Source: Prorocentrum cordatum (taxonomy: Eukaryota; Sar; Dinophyceae; Prorocentrales; Prorocentraceae). From it: a stretch of 34,855 bases of DNA. The position numbers were made by a program, and so were the translations under genes. The DNA is taken from NCBI GenBank assembly GCA_963575745.1, contig CAUYUJ010014346.1, positions 10,001-44,855 of the forward strand, in the 5' to 3' direction. Positions 8,781-19,489 of the stretch are shown piece by piece; position 1 is the stretch's first letter; each line of letters starts with the position of its first letter. The notes under the pieces are model-generated. The model was not told where the DNA came from and ran no database searches. It saw only the letters and a list, made by a program, of their open reading frames with translations.

Positions 8781-9650
8781 GAGAGGGGCGATAATTAGCG
8801 GACGCCAGCCAGCTTGGACGCGTCACAGGCAGTCAGCGTCCACGGCGGCGCCCCCCTCCGCCACCTGCCACCCTGAGACGAAGCCAGAACGAGGACAAAC
8901 TCGAATGAGCATCAATGATTAATTATCTTGACGCTCTCGCGCCGCCCACCCCCCTGGAGCAAGACGAGGGGCTCGCGCCTCGCTCTGAAGTCGCCCAGAC
9001 CGCGAAGCGCAACAAACTTCGCACCCTCGCGGTGGGGTCTCAGATTACGAGGGTCCCGAGGGACACGGATCTTCGGCCCTGGGACCTTCCCCCGCTGCAT
9101 GAACTTCAGCCCGAGTCCTATTTTTGCTTCGGCAGGCCGAGGGCCCGTGGAAAGGGCCCCGAGCGCCCGAAAACGGCGAAGAATGTCAGGACCCGGTGCC
9201 CCCAGCATCCGTTTCCCCCAAAGGCGAGCGTTCCCGAGCGCTCTGAGAGCGCTCGCGGCGCTCTGGAACGGATCTGCCCTTGCCCAGAGCCTCTTGCGTC
9301 TCCTCGGGCGGGTGATAGTGGGGGGTGGCCGGAGAGGGGGGCGAAGAAAAGGGCCCCAGAGGGGCCTGCTGGCTCCAAGAGGGGCCCTCCAGGGCTTCTT
9401 CAGGCCCTGCTCTTGACCCCCAAACGAAGGTCACCCCCGTTACCACCCGCTGGATCGATCTCTGCCACCTGCCCCCCCCCCCCCCATCTGCGCGCGGGAC
9501 TTCGGGGGGCGGGCGCCGCGCCCCCGCCTCCCGATCGCCCTGCAGCCTCCTCGACGCGTACCTGGCCGGGCGGGGCCCCGAGGAGGCGGAGAGGGGGGGG
9601 AGGAGGTGGGGGGAGAGGAGGTGGGTCAAGAACCAGGTGCGTTCCCGCCC
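8781..9650. other. No supported gene
   Basis: GC-rich DNA with runs of C (9474-9485) and G (9592-9615). A 277-codon plus frame (8915-9748) and several overlapping frames exist. Its residues are mainly Pro, Arg, Ala and Gly with no recognisable domain. Confidence 0.4.
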
Positions 9651-9659
9651 CGTCTGACA

Positions 9660-9930
9660 TCGGCAGAGTACGGCGCGCGCGCGCGGGTGGCGAGTTCTGT
9701 AGCGTGCACAGCGGCAAGATGGCCGTGCTGGCTGGAAAAGTAAACTGATCCTTGGGATCGATGTGCTTTCCGAGTTCGCATCTCGTTTTCCATGTAAGCC
9801 AGGCGGCGCAGCGCTCGACGCGCGCGGGTGGCGACTTTGATAGTGCTCACATTAGAAATGTCGACATATTGGCAGGAGGAGGGAGCGGGAAAGGAGGGCC
9901 AAGCTTGGGGATCGCGCCTCATCTGACATT
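9660..9930 (+). repeat. Diverged tandem duplication, 141-bp period
   Basis: GCGCGGGTGGCGA occurs at 9681 and again at 9822. Downstream sequence also aligns (TAGCGTGCACAG with TAGTGCTCACAT, then a GGCTGG/GGCAGG segment). Both copies translate in plus frames to R-A-G-G-x-F-x-S-x-H and then L-A-G, so the similarity is visible at peptide level. I cannot tell whether it was ever coding. Confidence 0.5.
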
Positions 9931-10440
9931 CGATCCCTCCCTCCCATCACTTCCCATGGCGCTTCTTTCTATCCGCGGACGCGAGTCAATGGAGAGTGGA
10001 GAAGAGGAGAGGGGGAGGGGGAGGAGGGGGGGGTGGCTTGGCTTGGGTTAGCCCCAAAGGCAGTCGGGGAGGCTTACTCGAGGCCAACACCGTCGGACTC
10101 CTCTGTAGAGCTGGAGATGAGAAAGAACAAAACAAACCCAAGACACATCAACGATGTTGGATTCCAATCTCCCTGCAAGGTCCCTCTTCATAAGCCCCTA
10201 CAGGGGTTCATTTCCGCTGAGGGAAGTACCCGTTGGGGGACAACCCTGCAAAAGTCCTGGCGCGTGCCAATACACCGTTCTCAGGATTTCAACGCCACGA
10301 GTCAACCTGACTGATACGTCTTGACTATCCTGAGTCGCGCAACAGCATCATTCTGGAGCTTCACCACCGCGAATCAACAGAACTGCTGCGCCGTGGCAAC
10401 CCTGAATCGCTCCAGACCTCCATTTCTGGTATGTGAAACA
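9931..10440. other. No supported gene
   Basis: A G-rich purine tract at 9990-10033 is followed by mixed-composition DNA. No gene, RNA or repeat is recognised. Confidence 0.4.
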
Positions 10441-10449
10441 TGACAACTA

Positions 10450-10756
10450 ACTACAGAGGCTCTTGCAAATGTTTGAGACGAATGTGCGAGGCGCAAAAGA
10501 GATAATCACATTTTGAACAAGAACCGCCCTCAATCCGTGAAGCTCCTGTTAGGAATCCGCGCGGCGCTGAAGCGAGAGCCACATGTTGAAAAAGAACCGC
10601 CCTCAGACAACGAAGCTCTTGCGAAATACTGTTGCGCGGCGCTGAAGCGAGGACCACACGAATCTCTTGCTCCTGCTTGAAGCGGATGTTCGCGGCGCCA
10701 AGGCGAGAGCCACATTCTGAAAACGACCCGCCCTCAATCTGTGAGACGGCTGTCCG
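10450..10756 (+). repeat. Tandem repeat, about 75-bp unit, four to five diverged copies
   Basis: Units contain GCGCGGCGCTGAAGCGAGAG, then CACAT-TTGAAAA, then ACCGCCCTCA, then GAAGCTCTTGC. Unit starts are near 10484, 10559, 10634 and 10690. The third unit is shortened. Minus-strand frames read repeated RFSAA and ASAPR motifs because of this. Confidence 0.7.
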
Positions 10757-12340
10757 TTGTTTAGCCTCCGGGGCATGGATGGTAGGGGTGTCTCACGCGG
10801 AACTCCCAGCCCGCCCTTCCGAATCGCCCCGGGGTGCGACAAAGAGTTGTTATGCAGCAGGAAACCGAATGGAAGAGGAGGAGGAGGAGAGGAGGAGGAG
10901 AGGAGGAAGGGGAGAAGCAGGAGAGGGAGGAGGAGGCGGAGGGGGAGGCGCGGAGAAAAAGGTTTTTAGGAGTAGGGAGGGACGAGCGGAAAGGAGGTTT
11001 TGTAGAACGCCCTGCCATCCGAATATAGTATCAGACGCTGACGGGAATTGGCCCCACTCCGACGCCTGGGATCTTGAGGCGAAAGTCCCCGTTGGCGCTC
11101 GACCAGTCTATACTCCTGGGCGCTGCCTTCCGAGAGGCCAGTGCGTTCGGCACGGCACGGCGTGCGTGGAACTCGCCGAGGGCCGATCATCCACGACAGC
11201 GCGTGCACATCGGCACCCGGCTGCGCTTCGGGCGCTCCGGAGCGGGGCAGGAGCGCGGAGGAGATGGGGGGGGGAGGGGAGGAGGCGGCCTCTCCAACTG
11301 CCGTCGCGCCGCTCCGGCCGAGTGGCGTTTAGGAGGACGAGGAGGGAGGGTGAAAGGAGGAACGATGGCGAGCGAGGAAGAGGGGACGAGGAGGAGGAAG
11401 GCAACGAGGAACACGAGGAGGAGATGTAGGAGGATGACGAGAGGGACGAAGACGACGACGAGGACAACGACCACGACAGGGAAGGAGAGAATGAGGAGAT
11501 GGATCACCTCGGCCCAAATCCTCTCCCTCCCCTCCTCCCTCCCCGTCCTCCCTCCCCCCGCCACCGCCACACCGCCCGTCGCGACGCCGAACGTCGACGA
11601 CAGCACGGGCCACTCCCAGGACAAACCTGGAACGGGTCCCGCCCCCATCCCTCTCCTGCTTAGTGTTGTTGCCACAAGTGCATGGTACGTTTCCCTGTAG
11701 CGTCCATGCGAAAGCTACGCGCGCTCTTCGCGCGCACTGAGCTCCTAGCAAGCTCCAGCAGCCCTTGACAAGGTCGGAGCTGCGTGCATATGGGTCCCGA
11801 ACATGAAACAGGAATTGAAGGAATAGCAACAACGCGGTCCGAGCAGAGATGTATTACGTGGACCGATGAAGTTGCAATACGACGCAATTCACACCAATGC
11901 ATGTAATCTACTGCAGAGGCAACGACAACACACTGTAAGGAAGAACAACGCAACTCGAAAGCGTGACGCGCAATGCAAACCAACATAACATAGAACAATA
12001 TAAAACGACGCAAATGTGCAGCGCACGCAAGCCGGGGCTGTGACCAAACTCTTAAGCGCCCACCTTGGCAATCACCTGGGCGCTTCTGACGCGTCCCAAA
12101 GCACGCTCAGACGACTTGGGCCTGTACCGAGAGCCTGCAGCCCTCTTATCCCAGAGGCCCCAGGAATTGGCATCATATTGCAACCATCTGGAGACACGGT
12201 CGACCATAGACGCTCATCGGCTTCTCCGAGGCCTTCTTTGAATCATTTCTCGACCGACCGAAGAATTCGAAGAAATGACCCCCGCATCTGACTTGCGTTG
12301 GTTATTGATTTATGTTGGTCAGCAAGGGGGTTCTCTATAC
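10757..12340. other. No supported gene; two purine-rich tracts
   Basis: Purine-rich GGA tracts lie at 10868-10975 and 11330-11500 on the plus strand. The rest is GC-rich to 11650, then more balanced to 12340. Frames up to 265 codons run through the purine tracts and are compositional. At 11880-12010, CGACGCAA-like strings recur loosely. Confidence 0.4.
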
Positions 12341-12371
12341 TGCCAGCGGGAAATGTGAAACACAACAACCA

Positions 12372-12403
12372 CGCGAAGGCGCCTTGACGAAGGCGCCTTC
12401 GCG
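12372..12403. repeat. Perfect 12-bp inverted repeat
   Basis: CGCGAAGGCGCC at 12372-12383 is followed after 8 bp by its exact reverse complement at 12392-12403. A further direct copy of the arm lies near 12419-12430. Confidence 0.75.
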
Positions 12404-12640
12404 AAAGCGACAAGCCCACGCGAAGGCGCCGCGAGGGCGGCACGCGACGACGCCGCAAGCCAACAAGCCTACTACGTGCAAACGCCACGCACACCGTACT
12501 ATCCGCGCATGCACCGTACCCTGTCTCTCGGGGGAATATGTCCGCCGGCCCCCTCGTGGGGCCCGGCTGCGGGGCTGAGGTTGCCTGCAACCTGATCCAG
12601 TTCCAGCCTCCGAAATTATGATGCCATGTTTTGTTCCGGG

Positions 12641-12803
12641 AATTGGCAGACCCCCCTTTAGTAAAACGTGGTTTAGTGAAAACGACCTCGGGCCCAAACC
12701 TGGCGGGCGCAAGCCTGGAAAATGAGGGTCGCGGCGCCCTCTCGAGAACCGAAAACGGACAATTCACAAATCGACGTGTCAGGGTGGTGATTCTGTACAC
12801 CCT
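12641..12803. mobile_element. 163-bp inverted-repeat element, family 2, copy 2
   Basis: This is a second copy of the element at 8223-8386. It shares CCTTTAG, AAAACGTGGTTTAGTGAAAA, TGGCGGGCGCAAGCCTGG and GGCGCCCTCTCGAGAACCG in order. Its outer ends (TTGGCAGACCCC, and TTCTGTACACCCT on the right) are more diverged than in copy 1 but still inverted with respect to each other. Confidence 0.65.
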
Positions 12804-12882
12804 CGTTTGTCTCCTACTGTAAATGGTTGCTGTCCGCGCAAGGGGGGGGGGGGAGCCGAAAACCGGCCTGGCCACCATGCCC

Positions 12883-13372
12883 GAATCGCGTGTTCTGAAT
12901 TTCTGGTGGGCCCTGGGACACTCGCACCCCCGACACAATAATCCTGGGTACATTGCACCAGAATCGCGTCCCCGAGAAAAGAATCCCGTCACAAAAACGC
13001 CAGCTTCATGCTTCCGAAACAAGAACCCGCTGTAAATGACGCCAGGTTCGCGCTTCCGAAGCCAGACTCCTTCGCAAGTTACACAAGAGTCGCGCCCCCG
13101 AAGTCAGAATCCTTAGCACATTGCACTACAGTCGCGCTCCCGAAGCCAGAACCCATTGTAAATTACACTAGGTTCGCGCTTTCGAAATCAGAATCCCTCT
13201 TGAGATCTTCAAGCTCGCGGTTCCGAACCCAGAATCCCTCGCAAAGTGCGCCAGACTCGTGCTCTCGAGGCCAGAACCCTTCGCGCTCCCGAGGCTAGAA
13301 ACCTTTGACAAATCACGCCAGATTCGCACTCCCGAAGCCAGACCCTCTAGTAAATTACCCCAGCTTCGCGCC
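12883..13372 (+). repeat. 42-bp minisatellite, about 12 units
   Basis: Unit consensus is roughly TTCGCGCTCCCGAAGCCAG, then AA(T/C)CC, a variable 5 bp, then AATTACACCAG. Cores recur at 12923, 12965, 13007, 13049, 13091, 13133 and 13175, each exactly 42 bp apart. One unit near 13258-13282 is cut to 24 bp. Forty-two bp equals 14 codons, so the plus frame 13008-13298 stays open as a 14-residue repeat. Units are 70-85% alike by eye. Confidence 0.85.
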
Positions 13373-13676
13373 ATGAGAAGGAAACAGCGTCCAGCAACAG
13401 CTCCAACATCAAGGTGCTTGCCGAACGCCACTCGTCCTCGCATGTGCCCAAATGTTTCTTCTCAGCGCCGAGACGTCCCGGAACAGCTCTGACGCCTCCG
13501 ACTACAACGCAGAGGCGGCTGGCGGCAGAGGGCGAAGCCCCTTGCGGATGAGAAGCCTTCCCGGCCTCCCCCGGGCATGTGTGGGCGGGAGCCTCGTGGG
13601 CGCATGTCGGAGTGTCTGGGGGTCTCGTGGGGCAATTGTCCTTGAGGCAGGGCTGGGTTTTGCATGTGCCGTGAAT
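13373..13676. other. No supported gene
   Basis: Mixed-composition DNA between the 42-bp array and a family 3 copy. Nothing is recognised. Confidence 0.4.
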
Positions 13677-13805
13677 GGGGTCCAGGGACACACAAATCAA
13701 TACATAGTTTCTGGGCGTTAGTCTCTCCCTCCACTTTCCATACTTTTCAGACTTCCTGGGGATCGTCGATTATGTTTATCTGTGTTGTCTTCCTCATGAA
13801 GGTTG
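13677..13805. repeat. Dispersed repeat, family 3, copy 2 (shorter, diverged)
   Basis: It shares GGTCCAGGGACACACAAAT at the left and GGATCGTCGATTATG, TCTGTGTTG and CCTCATGAAGG at the right with the copies at 8521 and 14716. The middle is shortened and diverged. Confidence 0.5.
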
Positions 13806-14170
13806 GACTGGCGTGAGGTATTCCTACGGCACTCTTGACGCCGTGCTGGTCCACCTTGACGCCATCTGGGACGCCCTGAGAACCGGAAAGGCAAAACATC
13901 GAACACCGTGCAAAAACAACAACCAAAACATTGATCTGTGTTGACGCATTGGGGGCCTTTGAAGGGTCCTCTTCGAACCCCTCGGCCGATCTGGGGTGGT
14001 CGTCTTGAGCCGCCTTGTCAAGGTTGGAGCTACCCTTGGGCCCTTCTGCACTCCTCGTGTCAAATCGTCATACCCCCTTCGCGCTTCCTGGCGCTACCCG
14101 GGGACCCCCCGAGCTATTTTTAGCGGCCAGCTGGAGGCCTGGGAGACCCTGGAGGGGTCAAGAAGGCCCG
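13806..14170 (+). repeat. Possible degenerate CCAAGAGG-family copy h, inverted
   Basis: CTTGACGCC and CTTGGGCC-like units flank an AT-rich stretch at 13885-13940. Its reverse complement (TTTTGGTTGTTGTTTTTG, then TTTCCGGTTCTC) resembles the AT-rich part of island A in other copies. Island B is not seen. The match is weak. Confidence 0.3.
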
Positions 14171-14290
14171 CGCTACCCCAGCATATGATATATCTCCACC
14201 CGTCCCCCCCTCTTTCTCTGCAACTCCTCCCGTCCTCACTCCCTTTCCCCCTTCCCCGCCCCTTCTCCGCTCCCTCCTCGGGAGCGGTCA

Positions 14291-14458
14291 AGAGGGGGGT
14301 GTCCAAGAGGGGGGGTGCAAATCATGACCGGTGGCATGTGCGCGGCCCAGCGGGGGGGACAGGGACGTAATGAAGTAAGAAGAGGCGCCATGAAATCTGG
14401 GGAAATACTATGGCCCACGCCATGATATCCACCCCCCCCCTAGTCATCACCCCCCTCT
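14291..14458. mobile_element. 168-bp inverted-repeat element, family 1, copy 2
   Basis: This is nearly the same sequence and exactly the same length as 4681-4848. Differences include two bases fewer in one G run, two bases more in one C run, and a few single substitutions, one of which breaks the central ATATCATGGC palindrome arm. The shared flanks GGAGCGG (left) and TTCCGCCCC (right) suggest that the true element ends lie slightly outside the interval given. Confidence 0.65.
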
Positions 14459-14715
14459 GTTCCGCCCCCGACCTCCCTCCCCTCCCTCCTCCCCTCACCC
14501 TCCCCCCGCTCCTTCTCAAGGGGCTGGGGGCCGGGGGGGCGAGGCGGAGCCCAGAGGGCCGCGCCAACGCTCGCGCGCCTGAGGGCGCACCCGTCCTGCG
14601 AGATGGCGACGAGCACCTGCCCCCCCCCCAGCCGGCCCTGGCCGCGCGCGGGAGCAGGAGGGCCCGGCCACGATCGGAGGAACAACGAATGCCGCAGCAA
14701 GGCTCCGCAATAGCT

Positions 14716-14877
14716 GGGCCCTGGGGACACACCAAAAAATAGCCACAAATAACAGGATTCCCCATACTCTCCCATGTGTTCTGGGTTTTTGTCTTCCCCC
14801 CCACTTCCCATATTTCCCCATATTTGCCGGGGTATCGACGATTCATTGTGTCTGTGTAATTATTTTTTCCCCTCCTG
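14716..14877. repeat. Dispersed repeat, family 3, copy 3
   Basis: It aligns along its length with 8521-8680: GGGACACAC, CACAAATAA, ATTCCCCAT, CTGGGTTTTTGTCT, TCCCATA, ATCGACGATT and TTGTGTCTGTGT, ending in a TTTTCCCCTCC run. Minus-strand frames of copies 1 and 3 share peptide segments such as QKPR and LFV, but codon positions show no silent-site bias, so I treat it as non-coding. Confidence 0.6.
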
Positions 14878-14928
14878 GGTCGTGGATCCGGAGAAGCACG
14901 GCCGGGAAGCCTCGCGAGGGAACAAGGT

Positions 14929-15024
14929 GCAGCCAGGACAGTGGTGAGAGCACGGCCATGTGCACCCTGGGGCAATGCAGCCGGGACCGTGGTGAGGGCA
15001 GGGCCATGTGCACCCTGGGGCAGT
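14929..15024 (+). repeat. 48-bp tandem duplication, two copies
   Basis: GCAGCC-A/G-GGAC at 14929 recurs at 14977, and GCCATGTGCACCCTGGGGCA is identical in both. Only a few substitutions separate the copies, so the event looks recent. Confidence 0.85.
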
Positions 15025-18000
15025 TCTGTCACAGGTGGCCGTGGCCGTCCGGGCCAAGATGTGGCCACCATTAAAGGCGCGAGCACGGCGAAATGAATGC
15101 ACTTGTTACCACCACAGGTCGTGGCCAACAGGACCGGACATGCACGCAGCCAGAACCGGGGCGAGAGCACGACTCCGGAAGGAAGTGAGGGGACATCTCA
15201 GGCGACGGCTGCCAAGCGAAACGTCCTAGGGCTCCCCGTCCCCCGTGTGGGACTCCTCCGCGTTTCTGAGCAGCCTTCAGACACCTCGAGCCAAACGCTA
15301 CAGGGAAACACTGAGGACTGCAAGTGATCTAAACTTTCGAGGGTCCGCGCGGACTTCGTGGATCTGCGCGGGACCCTCCTGGGACGCTCCTGGGCCGATC
15401 TTGGGGCTCAAAGGTAAGTCCAAGACTGAGAGGGCCCCGAGAGGTCCCGAGATGGCCACAAGCGGGCGACGCTCTCAGCGCCGCCTCCGAGAAGATGTGG
15501 AACAACACCAGATGATTGGCGGATGCATTGCCTCTCGACGGCATCCCTGGGAGGCGTTTGGGCCCAGATTGTTCCCCGTGCGCTTGTGGTGGCATTCTGG
15601 GGCTCAAGACGGCTCGAGGGTCGCCGGAGAGACCCCCAAGAGGGATCCATGAAGGCTCCAAGGCGACGCCCAGAGGACTCCACGAGACGGTGTTAATCGG
15701 CGCCAGCCCTCGCTCGACTGATGGCCTCCAATCTGACCCCAAGAGGTTTCCCAACACCCCTACGCCTTCCCCATATCCAGGCAACTCGCCTGGGGATCGT
15801 CTTTGGATGGGTTGGTGGGGATGCGCGAAAAGAGTCATGGAGTCGATGGGCCCGAGACGGAGAGGGGGGGAAAGGGTGAAGCGCAGAAGGCGGCGGCTGC
15901 CTGCAAAGGCGGGGATGCACGCAGAGACCATTGTCGATCGTTGAGGCGTTGGCCACATTCTCTTCCTCATCATTCGGCTTAGCTCGATGCTTCGGCAGCC
16001 CAGTGAGTCCGCCATAGGCACTCGCGCATGGCTGCTAGGCCATGCTTGTGAAGGGGCGCGACAACACGCATGTAAAATAAACCCTACCCACGCAGGGCTT
16101 TGGGTCCCCACGTCGGCTCTGGGCTGACTAGGCTCTTGTATGGTTTTATTCTTTATTCCAAAGAGAGGAGATTGTGACCTCATCATCCACATCATCGTAT
16201 GGACGAAACTGAGGCGATCCACTGCACTTGCCCCAGGTGGATCAGACACCTCCGTCACGATCCCACCCGCGTCGCTAACGGGCAATCTGAGGCGCCCTCG
16301 CGCCCCTCTCTCAACACATGCCGGACTCCCTCCCCCCCTTCGACTCCCATCGCATTCCGCTCTACCCAGGTCGGACGAAGAAGGGGGGATCGCACAAGAG
16401 GGTTGGCGAATCGGCTCCCGCAGCTGATTCCCCGGTGCCTCCCGGCGCCAGGAGGCGCCAGCGTATCGAGGAAGGCGCCCGGCGGCGGAGCCGACACCGG
16501 CCGCATGCAGCAGATGCGCATCATCCCTGGTGCCCTGTCCTCCCTTCCGTCCGACCCGGTCTTCTCTGGTCGCCACGCTCGTGCCAGCCCGTCTCTGCCA
16601 GACGTCTGGCGCCTGGCCCTCTGACTCTCCTCTTTTTTTTGTTTCTCTCTCTCTCTCTCACGATTCGGACAAGTGACAAGTCGGGCGTGGATGGTGGAAA
16701 TGCCACATTGTCAACATCGGCGTCCTCGCCACGCCAACAGTATCACGGAAAACTGACCGAACCGACAGCGAACCTTAAACCGACATGCCGCAAGCAGCCT
16801 GGGAAGACATACCGACGCAGTTAACAATCGAATCTGGCCAGCCGAGTACAGCCGACCGCGCTTCGGCCAACCGAACGGAATCGCGCACCTTCCTGGGCCC
16901 TGGTCGACCCCGTGGACACTGCAATCCACCTGGGGAGAGGGAATGCATGGCGCGGAGCCTCCAGAAGGCCCACGTCGTGCACAGACCTTCCCGTGTGTAC
17001 GTGCCCCGTCGGCGCGTGCGGCATCGGCGCGTGCGACGGTTTTTGACACCGCGTCGACCGTTCAACCTTGAATCGATCGCGGCCCGATCGTGCAAGGTTG
17101 ATATCCGTCGTGTCCGGTGGCGTCCCCGTATCCATCAGGCTTCTGCGTCGCAGAATTCAACCTCGAACTCCTTCGCTAGCGTCGCTGGCGCGCTAACGCC
17201 GCACGAACCTACCGTAGCTATATGGGCTCCTAGCCGCCACATCCTCCCTCCTCCTCCCTCCCTGGGGTCCGCAGAGGTCTCTCGAGGTCCCCGTGAGGCC
17301 TCTGGAGAGCATTCGGAGGACCACGAGCGCCAGAAAGCATCAAGACGCTTGCGTCTCACTACTAACATACCCCTGAAGCTTGGCAGTGTCCCGCCACTCT
17401 TTAACAATGGCCATACACAAGAACCATGGCTGCTGCGCTCTTGAGCTCCTCCCGCAATCCCAGGGCACCACTCCGCGGTCGCCGTGGAGCTCCTCGGAGG
17501 CGTACCTGCCCGCCTCCCCCCCCACCTCCAGAGCCACCGCCAGCCGCCGTGCTGGGGCCCCATACCCATCGGTCGGAAGAAGTAGGTAGAAACATGAAGT
17601 AGGAAGGCGATGAAAGTAGAGTGGGTTTCCGTCCGTTCCCCGAGGAGGACGGCAAAGGTGAGGCCTCTCTGTCACCGAAGTAGAGAGGCGCTTGAAGCAG
17701 ATCGGAATCTGGGAATCCTTTCCACGACCGGTGGGTGAGCTGGAGCAGTGACTCGGGTCGACGGTGCGCCGAGAGCAGGAGAGCAGTCTTGCACGCGGGT
17801 CGAGAGGAGGCACGGGGGGGGGAGGGAGGGGGGGGAGGAGGCCGACGCCGCGTGTGCACGGTCCCCCACAGCTGGCCCACGAGACACGATCGAGAAAGGG
17901 GGAGAGGAGAAAGAGAAGAGGGGAGAAGGATGCAGTAGGGGGCCCCGACCACAAGAGACCTTCCCAGGGAGACCCAAGCCTGAGTCTTCAGGACGTCCAC

Positions 18001-18260
18001 TGATTTCTGGTGCGGGGGAACGTCACGCCCTCCATCGCAAGTGCATCGGAACCCAAGAAGCCCAGGGCACCCTGGAGGCAAGCAGGGTGTTTCTTGGCAC
18101 GGGCCCCCACTGTAAGTTTCTGGGTCGACCTCGCGCGCTGCGTGGGGGCACAGGGTCCTGGCCGAAGATGGAGGGAGCGGCCACCGTGAGCTGACGTCAC
18201 TGGCGGATCTCCACCGTCTGCTTACGAACAGGGGTGGATGAGGACATGGGAATAGTCGGG
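15025..18260. other. Apparently unique DNA without a supported gene
   Basis: This is the longest stretch without strong repeats. It holds the longest complex frame in the window, minus strand 15329-16576 (415 codons from its first ATG). The predicted residues are not low complexity, but I recognise no domain, and overlapping frames occur on the plus strand. A T8 run and a (CT)n tract lie at 16633-16661. A spliced gene here cannot be excluded; I found no start, splice or domain evidence strong enough to call one. Confidence 0.4.
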
Positions 18261-18267
18261 GGACGAA

Positions 18268-18385
18268 GATGAGGATGAGGAGGATGATGATGATGATGAG
18301 GAGGAGGAGGAGGAGGAGGAGGGGGAGGAGGAGGGGGAGGGGGAGGGGAAGAAGGAGGAGGAAGGAGGAGGAAGGAGGCAGAGGA
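18268..18385 (+). repeat. (GGA)n/(GAT)n purine tract
   Basis: GATGAG and GATGAT units run into GGAGGA units on the plus strand. Confidence 0.9.
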
Positions 18386-18653
18386 GCTAGAAGGAGCATG
18401 GGAGCAAAAAGGACAAATCTTAAGAGAGAGGCAGATAAAAAGGAAAACACGTGCACGTCCGAGCGCGTCGAGAGCGGGGAAAAGGCAAAGACAAAAGACG
18501 GAACAAGAGAGAATGTACGACCCGAGCGAGGCACACGCACACAGAATAGTTACTATGTGCTATGAAGAAGTGCTGGAACGAAGAGTGCTTGCACACAATG
18601 CGCACACTCACAATTTGCGCAAAGTGTCCGTATCTATTGCGCTCATCTGCGCC

Positions 18654-18675
18654 TCCTCCTCCTCCTCCTCCTCCT
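18654..18675 (+). repeat. (CTC)n microsatellite
   Basis: About seven CTC units, opposite in sense to the purine tracts on either side. Confidence 0.9.
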
Positions 18676-18773
18676 GCATGCGCACGCGCTCGCGGGTCCA
18701 ATCCCGAGGGCAGTCGCAAGAGCCGGGCACAAAGCGCACAGTGTCCCCTGCATAAGGCCCCTGCAGGAGGAAG

Positions 18774-19085
18774 GGGAGGAGGAGGAGAACGAGGAGACGG
18801 AGGAGGAGGAGGAGGAGGAGGAGGAGGAGGAGGGTGGAGGAGGAGGGGGAGAAGGAGGATGATGAGAAAAAGAGGAGGTGGAGGAGGCGAGGGAGGAGGA
18901 GGAGGAGGAGGAGGAGGAGGAGGAGGAGGAGGAGGAGGAGGAGAAGGATTAGGAGGAGGAGAGAAGAAGGAGAAAATGAGGATGAGGAAAGAGAGTAGAG
19001 AAGGAGGAGGGGAGGAGGAGGAGGGAGGCGAGGGAGGAGAGGGAGGAGGAGAGGAGGAGGAGGAGGAGGAGGAGGAGGAGGAGGA
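18774..19085 (+). repeat. (GGA)n purine block, about 310 bp
   Basis: The plus strand is almost wholly A and G, with long GGA runs (18812-18830, 18893-18941, 19051-19085). It faces the (TCC)n block at 19219-19395 across 133 bp of ordinary sequence. It gives poly-Glu/Gly/Arg or poly-Pro/Ser/Leu depending on frame. Confidence 0.95.
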
Positions 19086-19218
19086 ACGACGCCCGCCCAA
19101 GCCTGAGCGCGGAGCCCTGCGAGCCCACCGCCGCGAGCACCACCTCCCTGTCGGCCCTCGCGGGTCGCGTTGGACGGCAGGGGCACTCGCTGCGCCCCTC
19201 CTCCCTGCCGGGGCCCCG

Positions 19219-19395
19219 TCCCTCGTCGTCCTCGTCCTCCTCCTCGTCCTCCTCCTCCTCCTCCTCCTCCTCCTCCTCCGCCTTCTCCTTCTCCTTCTCC
19301 CTCCTCCCTCTCCTCCTCCTCTTCCTCCTCCTCCCTCCTCCTCCTCCTTCTCCTCCTATATCCTCCTCCTACCTCCACTTCCTTTTCTCTCCTCT
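19219..19395 (+). repeat. (TCC)n pyrimidine block
   Basis: TCC and CTC units with TTC interruptions. This is the inverted counterpart of 18774-19085, and the two strands could pair as a very large hairpin. Confidence 0.95.
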
Positions 19396-19489
19396 GCCCT
19401 CATCCGCACTCCTCACCCTTATGCGCTTCTTCCTCCTCATCCTCCCGCCCCCCCTCCTCACCCTCCTTCGCAGGGCCGCTAGGGGGAGG

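Noticed and set aside
8223-12803. A short conserved protein from the shared minus-strand frames at 8.2-8.4 and 12.6-12.8 kb
   Set aside because: The shared peptide follows from DNA similarity of an inverted-repeat element. The differences are not concentrated at silent sites.
12883-13372. CRISPR-like array
   Set aside because: Repeats are contiguous and diverged with no unique spacers. This is a minisatellite in eukaryote-like DNA.
18690-18720. Possible tRNA T-arm (GGGTCCAATCCC)
   Set aside because: The stem does not pair properly around a 7-base loop, and no acceptor, D or anticodon arms could be found.
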